Shown piece after piece: positions 37,378-45,141 of a stretch of 64,000 nucleotides of DNA (positions within the stretch are counted from its first letter, which is position 1; every line of letters begins with the position of its first letter). The position numbers and the translations under genes are program-made. Origin of the DNA: Achromobacter piechaudii NBRC 102461 (GTDB lineage Bacteria; Pseudomonadota; Gammaproteobacteria; Burkholderiales; Burkholderiaceae_B); the NCBI RefSeq assembly GCF_001571245.1, contig NZ_BCTK01000005.1, forward strand, positions 1,116,001-1,180,000, in the 5' to 3' direction. The notes beneath the pieces are model-generated. The model made no database searches, had not been told where the DNA came from, and worked only from the letters and a program-made list of their open reading frames with translations.

Positions 37378-38571
37378 ATGGAAAACGCAACGTTACACAC
37401 CCAAGTCCGCCTGGCTGGCGGCGAGCCAACCACGGTGCTGGTGCACGATCGCCGCATCCAGGCGCTGGGCGGCGCCGCGCCCGCGGGCGTGCCGGTGGTG
37501 GACGGAGGCGGCGCGCTGATGCTGCCCGGGCTGATCGACGCCCACGCGCACCTGGACAAGACCATGTACGGCATGCCCTGGTATCGCAATGAAGTCGGCC
37601 CCCGGCTGATCGACAAGATCGAGAACGAGCGCGTAGAAAAGAAACGCCTGGGCATCGATCCCTACCGGCAGTCGGCGCGTCAGATCGTGATGTCGATCGG
37701 CGACGGCACCAGCCACATCCGCAGCCACGTGGACGTGGACACGGACATCGGCGTGGCGGCTATCGAAGGCGTGATGCGCGCGCGCGACCAGTACCGCGAC
37801 GAGATCGACGTGGAGCTGGTGGCGTTTCCGCAAAGCGGCCTGCTGATCCGGCCCGGCACGCTGGAGTTGATGGACCAGGCGCTGCGCATGGGGGCGGACG
37901 TGGTGGGCGGGCTGGACCCGGCCGGCATGGACCGCGATCCCAAAGGCCATCTGGACGCGATCTTCGCCTTGGCCGACAAGCACGGCAAACCGATAGACAT
38001 CCATCTGCACGAGGCCGGCGAGCTGGGCGCGTTTTCCATGCAGATGACGATCGACCGCGTGCTGGCGCTGGGCATGCAGGGCAAGGTGACCCTGTCGCAT
38101 GCGTTCTGTCTGGGCATGCCCGACACGCAGGCCGTCCAAGCGCTGACCGATGGGCTGCTGCAAGCGGGCGTGCACATCATGACCACCGGTTCGGCCTCGC
38201 GCCCGGTGCCCAATGTGGCGCGGCTGCGGCAGGCCGGCGTCACCGTCTGCACCGGCAACGATGGCATGCGCGATACCTGGGGCCCTTACGGCAAGCCCGA
38301 CATGCTGGAGCGGACCATGCTGGTCGGCCTGCGCAACAACCTGCGCCGCGACGACGAACTGGAACTGGCGCTGGACGTGGCCACCTACGGCAACGCACGC
38401 GTGATGCAACTGGCCGACTACGGCCTGACGCCGGGCTGCCATGCCGACTTTGTGCTGGTCGATGCCGAAACGGTGGCCGAAGCCATCGCGGCCCGGCCCG
38501 TGCGCAAGCTGGTGGTCAAGCGCGGCAAGGTGGTGGCGCGCGACGGCCGTGCCTTGGTGAGCGCGCCGTGA
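37378..38571 (+). CDS. Cytosine deaminase-like amidohydrolase
   Basis: This 397-residue amidohydrolase of the CodA/AtzC-like group keeps all metal ligands: H56 and H58 (LIDAHAHLDK), HIRSHVDVD, HLHEAGELG, TLSHAFCLG and the catalytic Asp in TGNDGMRDTWGPYG. Such enzymes deaminate or dealkylate cytosine, ammelide or related N-heterocycles in the cytoplasm. AAAGAGG precedes the ATG. Its stop overlaps the start of a second amidohydrolase by one base (TGATG), so both are made in step, between the permease and ATPase genes. The substrate is unknown. Confidence 0.88.
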   Translation: MENATLHTQVRLAGGEPTTVLVHDRRIQALGGAAPAGVPVVDGGGALMLPGLIDAHAHLDKTMYGMPWYRNEVGPRLIDKIENERVEKKRLGIDPYRQSARQIVMSIGDGTSHIRSHVDVDTDIGVAAIEGVMRARDQYRDEIDVELVAFPQSGLLIRPGTLELMDQALRMGADVVGGLDPAGMDRDPKGHLDAIFALADKHGKPIDIHLHEAGELGAFSMQMTIDRVLALGMQGKVTLSHAFCLGMPDTQAVQALTDGLLQAGVHIMTTGSASRPVPNVARLRQAGVTVCTGNDGMRDTWGPYGKPDMLERTMLVGLRNNLRRDDELELALDVATYGNARVMQLADYGLTPGCHADFVLVDAETVAEAIAARPVRKLVVKRGKVVARDGRALVSAP

Positions 38572-40058
38572 TGCCCGATGCGCAAGGCCCCGTCCTCTTG
38601 ACCGCCCGCTGGGTCGTGGGCCACGAAAACGGCCGGCACTGCCTGTACGAGAACGGCGAAGTCGTTTTTGAAGGCAATCGCATCCTGTACGTCGGCCACC
38701 GCTATCCGGGTCCCGTGGCGCGCCGTCATGACTATGGCCGCGCCGTGATCGGGCCGGGCTTCGTGGACCTGGATGCATTGTCGGACCTGGACACGACCAT
38801 CCTCGGTTTCGACAATTCCCCCGCTTGGCGCAAAGGCCGCATCTGGCCCGAGACGTACATGAAGCAGGGGCCTTACGAGATGTATACGCCCGCCGAATTG
38901 GCGTTCCAGAAGCGCTACGCCTTTGCGCAGCTGATCCGCAACGGCATCACCACGGCGCTGCCGATTGCGTCGCTGTTCTACCGCGTCTGGGGCGAGACCC
39001 GTGACGAATTCCTGTCGGCGGCGAACGCGGCGGGGGAACTGGGGCTGCGCGTCTACCTGGGGCCGGCTTACCGCAGCGGCCACACCTATGTGGATGCCGA
39101 GGGCAAGATCCGCTGCCACTATGATCCGGCGCGCGGCATGGCCGGGCTGGACGAGGCGATTGCATTTTGCGATGAAGTCGAAGGCCGTCATGGGGGCCGC
39201 GTGCGCGCCATGCTGGCGCCCGACCGTATCGAGACCTGCACGCCGGAACTGCTGCGCGCATCGGCCCGGGCTGCCCAGGAACTCGACATTCCGATCCGGC
39301 TGCATTGCTGCCAGTCGCGCCTGGAATACGACCTGGTTCAGGAGCAGCACGGCATGAGTCCGCCGCAATGGCTGCAAAGCCTGGGCTTTCTGTCGCCGCG
39401 CGCGCTGCTGCCGCACGGCACCTATGTGTCGGGGTCGCGCCATATTCCGCAGCCGGGGCGCGACCTTGAAATCATCCGCGACGCGGGCGCCAGCATCGTC
39501 CACTGTCCGCTGGTGTCGGCGCGGCATGGCGCAACGCTGTCGTCGTTCGCGCGTTATCGCAAGCTGGGCATCAACATCGGCATGGGCACCGACACGTGGC
39601 CGCCCGACATGGTGCAGAACATGCAGGTGGGCCTGATGCTGTGCCGGGTCGAGGAAGCCTCCACCGAGGCCGTGCGCGCCGAAGACTATTACGACGCGGC
39701 GACCGTCGGCGGCGCCGACGCGCTGGGCCGCCCCGACCTGGGTCGCCTTTCTGTAGGCGCCAAGGCCGACATCGTCGTCTTCGATTTTTCGCACGACCGC
39801 AACGGCCAGATGATCGACCCCATCCAGACGCTGATGATCAGCGGCAGCGGACGCGACGTGTCGCAGGTGGTCATCGATGGGCGCTTCGTGATGGTGGACG
39901 GACGCATCCCCGGCTTTGATGCGCGTCTGGCGCAAGAGCAGGCGCAGCGGCAATTCGATGGCCTGATCGCGCGCTATCCCGACCGCACCTGGGGCCATCC
40001 GCCCGTTGAACAGATTTTCTCTTCCAGCTATCCGCGTCCCGCAAGGAGCCCGTCATGA
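38571..40058 (+). CDS. Chlorohydrolase/triazine hydrolase-like amidohydrolase lacking the HxH motif
   Basis: This 495-residue protein follows the TrzA/AtzA (SsnA-like) pattern: a small beta domain, barrel, then beta domain with ADIVVFDF. Later ligands are visible as IRLHCCQS, LLPHGTYVSG and GTDTWPPDM. At the end of strand 1, where PGFVNTHTH is expected, it reads PGFVDLDALSDLD (residues 62-74), so the metal-binding HxH is replaced by Asp68-Ala-Leu70. It may bind metal differently or act as a non-classical hydrolase. Its stop overlaps the ATPase gene start. Confidence 0.85.
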   Translation: MPDAQGPVLLTARWVVGHENGRHCLYENGEVVFEGNRILYVGHRYPGPVARRHDYGRAVIGPGFVDLDALSDLDTTILGFDNSPAWRKGRIWPETYMKQGPYEMYTPAELAFQKRYAFAQLIRNGITTALPIASLFYRVWGETRDEFLSAANAAGELGLRVYLGPAYRSGHTYVDAEGKIRCHYDPARGMAGLDEAIAFCDEVEGRHGGRVRAMLAPDRIETCTPELLRASARAAQELDIPIRLHCCQSRLEYDLVQEQHGMSPPQWLQSLGFLSPRALLPHGTYVSGSRHIPQPGRDLEIIRDAGASIVHCPLVSARHGATLSSFARYRKLGINIGMGTDTWPPDMVQNMQVGLMLCRVEEASTEAVRAEDYYDAATVGGADALGRPDLGRLSVGAKADIVVFDFSHDRNGQMIDPIQTLMISGSGRDVSQVVIDGRFVMVDGRIPGFDARLAQEQAQRQFDGLIARYPDRTWGHPPVEQIFSSSYPRPARSPS

Positions 40059-41074
40059 TGGCAACCGACCCCCACACCGCGCCGGCTGGCGTGCCCACCT
40101 TGTCCGTGCGCGGACTGTCCGTGGAATTTCCGACCCGCCATGGCACGCTGGTCGCCACGCGCGACATCAGCTTCGATATCCGGCCCGGTGAAATCCTGGG
40201 CATGGTGGGCGAATCCGGCGCGGGCAAATCCTTGACCGGCATGGCCGTGATCGGCCTGCTGGAGCCGCCGGGCCGCCTGGGCGCGGGCGAGATCCTGCTG
40301 GCGGGCCAGCGCATCGACAACTTGCCGCCCAAGGCGCGCCAGCGCTTGCGAGGCAAGGAGATCGGCGCGATTTTCCAGGACCCGCTGACCAGCCTGCACC
40401 CGTTGTTTACCGTAGGCGACCAGCTGATCGAAACCATCCGCCATCACGACAAGGTGTCCGCATCTGCCGCCCGTGCTCGCGCGCTGGAGCTGTTGCTGGC
40501 GGTGGGCATTCCGGCCGCCGACAAGCGTATTGACCATTACCCGCACCAGTTCTCCGGTGGCATGCGCCAGCGCGTGGTGATCGCGCTGGCCCTGGCGGCG
40601 CGCCCCAAGCTCATCATCGCGGATGAACCCACCACGGCGCTGGACGTGTCGGTGCAGGCGCAGATCACCGCGCTGCTGCGCCGGCTTTGCCGCGAGCAGG
40701 GCACCGCCGTGCTGCTGGTGACGCACGACATGGGCGTGATCGCCGAAACCGCGGATCGCGTGGCGGTGATGTACGCCGGCCGCATCGTGGAGATCGGTCC
40801 GGTGATGGATGTGCTGCGCCGGCCCGGTCATCCTTATACGCAGGGCCTGATGAACGCCATCCCCGGCCTGCGCCATCGGGCCGCGCGCTTGAACCAGATC
40901 GACGGCGCCATGCCGCGCCTGCACGCCATGCCCGATGGCTGCGCCTTTCATCCGCGTTGCGCGCTGGCGGGCCCGCGCTGCGCGCAAACCCGGCCGCCGC
41001 TCGCCCCGACGCCATCGGGCGCCACGGTCAGCGCCTGCTGGCTGCATCAGGAAGGAGTCGCTCATGCCGCGTAA
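40055..41074 (+). CDS. ABC transporter ATP-binding protein (DppD-like)
   Basis: This 339-residue ATPase has a Walker [10 protein letters not shown]-loop [11 protein letters not shown], the signature SGGMRQRVV, Walker [13 protein letters not shown] and switch His in THDMG. The C-terminal oligopeptide-transporter extension contains the cysteine pattern [15 protein letters not shown], which in DppD relatives binds an iron-sulfur cluster. AAGGAG lies six bases before the ATG at 40055; the next codon is also ATG. It overlaps the preceding stop by four bases and the next gene by 11. Confidence 0.95.
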   Translation: MMATDPHTAPAGVPTLSVRGLSVEFPTRHGTLVATRDISFDIRPGEILGMVGESGAGKSLTGMAVIGLLEPPGRLGAGEILLAGQRIDNLPPKARQRLRGKEIGAIFQDPLTSLHPLFTVGDQLIETIRHHDKVSASAARARALELLLAVGIPAADKRIDHYPHQFSGGMRQRVVIALALAARPKLIIADEPTTALDVSVQAQITALLRRLCREQGTAVLLVTHDMGVIAETADRVAVMYAGRIVEIGPVMDVLRRPGHPYTQGLMNAIPGLRHRAARLNQIDGAMPRLHAMPDGCAFHPRCALAGPRCAQTRPPLAPTPSGATVSACWLHQEGVAHAA

Positions 41075-42047
41075 CGATGATGTGCTGTTGCGGGCCGATG
41101 ACCTGGCCTGCTGGTTCGACGTATCGCCGCCCTGGCTGGAGCGCACGCTGTCGCGCCAGCCGATGCAGACGCTCAAGGCGGTGGATGGGGTGTCGCTGTC
41201 GGTGCCCCGAGGCTCCACGTTGAGCATCGTGGGTGAATCCGGCTGCGGCAAGTCCACCCTGGCCAAGCTGCTGGTCGGCCTGGTCGCGCCCACGCGCGGC
41301 ACGCTGCAATATGGCCGCAACCGGACGGGCGGCGTGCTGTATCCGCAGATGATCTTCCAGGATCCCTATGCCAGCCTGAACCCGCGCTGGCGGGTGGGCA
41401 ACATCGTGGCCGAGCCCATCATCACCCTGGGCCTGCGCGGATCGCCCGCCGACACGCGCCGCCGCGTGGACGAACTGCTGGAACTGGTGGGCCTGTCCGC
41501 CAGCGACGCGGGCCGCTTTCCGCACGAGTTCTCGGGTGGGCAGCGGCAACGCATTTCGATAGCGCGAGCGCTGGCGACCGAGGCGGAATTCCTGGTTTGC
41601 GACGAGCCCACCTCTGCGCTGGACGTGTCGGTGCAGGCGCAGATCCTGAATCTGATGGGCGATCTGCAAAAGGAATTCGGGCTGACCTATGTGTTCATCA
41701 GCCACAACCTGTCGGTGGTGCGCCACGTGTCCGATAGCGTGGCGGTGATGTATCTGGGCAGGATCGTCGAACAGGCGCCGGCCGATCAATTGTTCGACGC
41801 CCCGCAGCATCCGTACACGCGCATGCTGCTCGACACGATTCCCGACCTGGACGCCCCTCGGCGCGACCGCGACCCGATGGGCGGTGAAGTGCCCAACCCG
41901 ATCCAGCCGCCTACCGGCTGCACGTTTCACCCGCGCTGTCCCGAGGCCCGCGACGAATGCCGCGTCAGCGCGCCGCCGGTCACCCGCACGGGAGGACGGC
42001 AACTGCGCTGCCACGCGGTCAAATGGGAGAGGGCGGTGGCGGCCTGA
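41064..42047 (+). CDS. ABC transporter ATP-binding protein (DppF-like)
   Basis: This 327-residue second ATPase has Walker A GESGCGKS, Q-loop IFQDPYASLNP, signature SGGQRQRIS, Walker B LVCDEPTSALD and switch His SHNLS, plus the C-terminal cysteine motif GCTFHPRCPEARDEC. With the DppD-like protein it drives the two permeases. It is the last gene of the operon; a strong hairpin follows. Confidence 0.95.
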   Translation: MPRNDDVLLRADDLACWFDVSPPWLERTLSRQPMQTLKAVDGVSLSVPRGSTLSIVGESGCGKSTLAKLLVGLVAPTRGTLQYGRNRTGGVLYPQMIFQDPYASLNPRWRVGNIVAEPIITLGLRGSPADTRRRVDELLELVGLSASDAGRFPHEFSGGQRQRISIARALATEAEFLVCDEPTSALDVSVQAQILNLMGDLQKEFGLTYVFISHNLSVVRHVSDSVAVMYLGRIVEQAPADQLFDAPQHPYTRMLLDTIPDLDAPRRDRDPMGGEVPNPIQPPTGCTFHPRCPEARDECRVSAPPVTRTGGRQLRCHAVKWERAVAA

Positions 42048-42076
42048 GGGGAAGGCTGCAATTCGAAGCCCCAGAA

Positions 42077-42109
42077 TGCAACGAGGCCCCGCGAAGGGGC
42101 CTCGTTGCA
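42077..42109. terminator. Perfect 14-bp hairpin between convergent operons
   Basis: TGCAACGAGGCCCC (42077-42090) pairs perfectly with GGGGCCTCGTTGCA (42096-42109) around a GCGAA loop. It lies between the convergent ABC and TRAP operons. There is no T run on either strand, so termination strength is uncertain. Confidence 0.6.
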
Positions 42110-42148
42110 ATCAGCATCCCGGGCGCGCAGGCCCGGGCACACACGCGA

Positions 42149-43426
42149 TCACTTCGCGTAGACCAGATCCCTCAAGCCCAGCGACAGGCCGGGCCAGTAC
42201 GTAATCACCAACAAGCAGACAATCACCACGCCCACGAACGGGACCAAGGGTTTGATGAGCCGCTCCAGCGGCAGCTTGGCCACCGCGCACGCGGCGAACA
42301 GGTTCACGCCGAACGGCGGAGTGATCATGCCCAGCGCCAGGTTCACCACCATGATGATCCCGAAGTGCACGGGCTCCACGCCGAACTTCAGCGCCACCGG
42401 CAGCAGCAAGGGGGCCAGCACCACGATCGAGGCCGAGGTCTCGATGAACATGCCGATGACGAACAGCGCCGCGTTCATGCCCATCAGGAACGAGAACTTC
42501 GTGTCGAAGATCTGCGACAACCACACCCCGAGCGCGTCCGGGATGCCTGCGCGGTTGAGCAGGAAGCTGAAGACACCGGCGTTCGCGATCACGAACATGA
42601 TCACGGCGGTGGACACGACCGACTTGTGCAAGGTCGTGGACAGTTGCTTGAAGCTCAGGCGGCGGTAAACGAACTTGCCCACCACCACCGCGTACATCAC
42701 GGCCACCACGGAGGCCTCGGTCGGCGTGAACACGCCGCCATAGATGCCGCCCAGGATGATGACCGGCATCATCAACGCCAACCAGGCGTTCTTGAGCGCC
42801 GGCCACAGCGGCAACCGGCCTTCGCCGTCGCGCTTGCCCAGGTTGTTGCGCTTGGCGTAGAGCCACACGTAGAACATCAGCGCCACGCCGATCAGGATGC
42901 CGGGCATGACGCCGGCAATGAACAGCTCGCCCGTGGACGTGTCGGTGGACACGGCGTAAAGAATCATCGGAATCGAAGGCGGGATGATCACGCCCAATTC
43001 CGCCGCGCTGGCCTGTAGCGACGCCGCGAAGGGCGCGGGGTAGCCGTGGCGGATCATCGCGGGGATCAGGATGGCGCCCACGGCGAACGTGGTGGCGACG
43101 CTGGAGCCGGCGACTGCTGCGAAGATCATGCAGGTCAGCACGCAGGTGCAGGCCAGCCCGCCCTGGATGCCGCCCACCACGCTCTTGGCGAATTCCACCA
43201 TGCGTTCGGAGATGCCGCCGGCTTCCATCAGGTTGCCGGCCAGGATGAAGAAAGGAATGGCGACCAGCGGGTACTTGTCCAGCGCGGCGTACAACTGCTG
43301 GGCGACCACCACCCAGGGCAGGCCGGTGCTGCCGACCCCCGCCAGGCTGGCCAGGCCGATCGACACGGCGACCGGCACGGACAGCCCGAAGAAGATCAGC
43401 ATCGAGACAATCATTAATTGGGACAT
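42149..43426 (-). CDS. dctM: TRAP transporter large permease (DctM)
   Basis: This 425-residue protein has about 12 membrane helices and the DctM/SiaM hallmarks: PFFILAGNLMEAGGISERMV, GAILIPAMIRHGYP and TPPFGVNLFAA. It is the transport subunit of a sodium-dependent TRAP system taking up carboxylates or related acids. The small permease and binding-protein genes lie upstream in the same operon. Substrate unknown. Confidence 0.94.
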   Translation of the reverse strand: MSQLMIVSMLIFFGLSVPVAVSIGLASLAGVGSTGLPWVVVAQQLYAALDKYPLVAIPFFILAGNLMEAGGISERMVEFAKSVVGGIQGGLACTCVLTCMIFAAVAGSSVATTFAVGAILIPAMIRHGYPAPFAASLQASAAELGVIIPPSIPMILYAVSTDTSTGELFIAGVMPGILIGVALMFYVWLYAKRNNLGKRDGEGRLPLWPALKNAWLALMMPVIILGGIYGGVFTPTEASVVAVMYAVVVGKFVYRRLSFKQLSTTLHKSVVSTAVIMFVIANAGVFSFLLNRAGIPDALGVWLSQIFDTKFSFLMGMNAALFVIGMFIETSASIVVLAPLLLPVALKFGVEPVHFGIIMVVNLALGMITPPFGVNLFAACAVAKLPLERLIKPLVPFVGVVIVCLLVITYWPGLSLGLRDLVYAK

Positions 43427-43462
43427 GGCGATATCTGCTGCGTAAATTCGATTGGGGCGGCT

Positions 43463-43963
43463 TCAGCCTTGCGCGTCGTTGCGCACGGGCACGTCGTCTT
43501 CTTCACCGGCGCACCAGCGAGCCAGCACGGCGATGGCGGCCAGCGTCGCGCCGACGGGAATTGCCAGGTAGATCCAGGAAATCGAGATGTCCAGGCTGGG
43601 CACGGTCTGGAAGCGGACGCGATAGGTCATGTTGCCGCCGATCCAGGCCAGAAAGCCCAGGAAGCTGGCGCAGATCAGGCCGATCACGGCTTCGAGCACG
43701 CGGCGCTTGGTGCCGCCAAGCAGGTTGCGCAGCATTTCAACGCTGATCATCGCGCCGTGGCGAAAGGCCAGCGAGACACCCAGCAGCACGGTCCAGATCA
43801 GCAGGGCACGGGTCAGCACCTCGCTCCAGTCGGCGGGCGAATGCAGCACGAAGCGGGCAATGACCTGGTAGAAGGCGGCCGCCGCGGCGGCGACCAGCAA
43901 AAGTTGGGCAAGGACCGAAACCAGCTTGAACAGGCCGCGGTCGAAAGCGCAGAGCAAACGCAT
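43463..43963 (-). CDS. dctQ: TRAP transporter small permease (DctQ)
   Basis: This protein of about 166 residues has four membrane helices and the DctQ signature around SPADWSEVLTRALLIWTVLLG. It supports the large permease. The ATG at 43963 (MRLLCAF) is preferred; the frame stays open nine codons further to 43990. It lies between dctP and dctM in the standard order. Confidence 0.9.
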   Translation of the reverse strand: MRLLCAFDRGLFKLVSVLAQLLLVAAAAAAFYQVIARFVLHSPADWSEVLTRALLIWTVLLGVSLAFRHGAMISVEMLRNLLGGTKRRVLEAVIGLICASFLGFLAWIGGNMTYRVRFQTVPSLDISISWIYLAIPVGATLAAIAVLARWCAGEEDDVPVRNDAQG

Positions 43964-44065
43964 GATGAATCCCGATGGCGTTGGACGCACAGGGTGGAAA
44001 ACGGCAGGCGGCGGGAGGGTGATCCCGCCGCCAGGGACGATGCGCCCGAGCCGGGCGCCGCCCGC

Positions 44066-45040
44066 TTACTTGGTGTCGCGGATCGAGTCGATCAGCTTCT
44101 TGTCGAACTTCTTGTAGTACTCGGGGTAGGCCGGCTCGACGGCGGCGGCGAAGGCGGCACGGTCCACTTCGGACACTTGCATGCCTTCCTTCTTCAACTG
44201 CTCGACGCCGGTCTTCTCGATGTTGTCTACGTAGGCGCGCATGGCCATGGCGGATTCCTTGCCGGCCTTGTCGAAGTTGGCCTTGTCGGCGGACGACAGG
44301 CCGTCATAGACGTTGGCCGACATCAGCACCAGCGCCGGACCATACACGTGGCCGGTCAGCGACAGGTACTTCTGCATTTGCGACAGCTTGGCCGAGGTGA
44401 TCACCGACAGCGGATTTTCCTGGCCGTCGATGGTGCCTTGCTGCAAGGCGGTGGCCACTTCGGGCCAGGCCATCGGCGTGGGCAGGATGCCGATCTGGCG
44501 GAAAGCCGTGATGTGGATCGGGTTTTCCGTGGTGCGGATCTTCAGGCCCTTGGCGTCGGCCGGGGTCTTGACCGGGCGCACGTTGTTGGTCAGGTGGCGA
44601 AAGCCCTGCTCGCCCCAGGCCAGCGCGATGATGCCCCGGCTGGGGAACTTGGCCAGCATGTCCTGTCCGATCTTGCTGTCCAGCACGGCGCGTGCATGTT
44701 GCAGGTCGCGCAGCAGGAAGGGGATATCGAATACGCCGGTTTCGGGAACAAAATTCAGGGTGGCGCCTGTCGAAACGATGGCCAGGTCGATCGTGCCGAT
44801 CTGCAGGCCTTCGATCACTTCGCGTTCGCCGCCCAGCGCGCTGTTGGCGAATTGCTGTACTTTGTACTTGCCGTTCGAAGAGGCTTCGATGGACTTGGCC
44901 ATGGCGTCGGCGCCCGCGCCATAGTGCGACGAGGTCGACAGGGCGTAAGCCATCTTCAGGGTGGTCTGGGCTGCCGAGGGCAGGGATGTGGCGGCCGCGC
45001 AGGCGGCCAGAATCGTGGCCGCAAGCCAGGATTTACGCAT
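44066..45040 (-). CDS. dctP: TRAP transporter solute-binding protein (DctP)
   Basis: This 324-residue exported protein has a signal peptide (about 1-24) and the DctP pattern: LGGEREVIEGLQIGTIDLAI, the conserved Arg for ligand carboxylate in LKIRTTENPIHI, and QGTIDGQENPLSVI. It delivers substrate to DctQM encoded just downstream. It is divergent from the FtsX-type permease gene, with about 100 bases between them. Confidence 0.94.
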   Translation of the reverse strand: MRKSWLAATILAACAAATSLPSAAQTTLKMAYALSTSSHYGAGADAMAKSIEASSNGKYKVQQFANSALGGEREVIEGLQIGTIDLAIVSTGATLNFVPETGVFDIPFLLRDLQHARAVLDSKIGQDMLAKFPSRGIIALAWGEQGFRHLTNNVRPVKTPADAKGLKIRTTENPIHITAFRQIGILPTPMAWPEVATALQQGTIDGQENPLSVITSAKLSQMQKYLSLTGHVYGPALVLMSANVYDGLSSADKANFDKAGKESAMAMRAYVDNIEKTGVEQLKKEGMQVSEVDRAAFAAAVEPAYPEYYKKFDKKLIDSIRDTK

Positions 45041-45141
45041 TGTCTTCTCCGGTATTAGGTATCTTTAGAGGCGGCGTTGCCTCCCGCCCCGGGATGATAT
45101 CGGGATTCGGACGCCCGATTCGCGGTTTTTAACAATGATGA

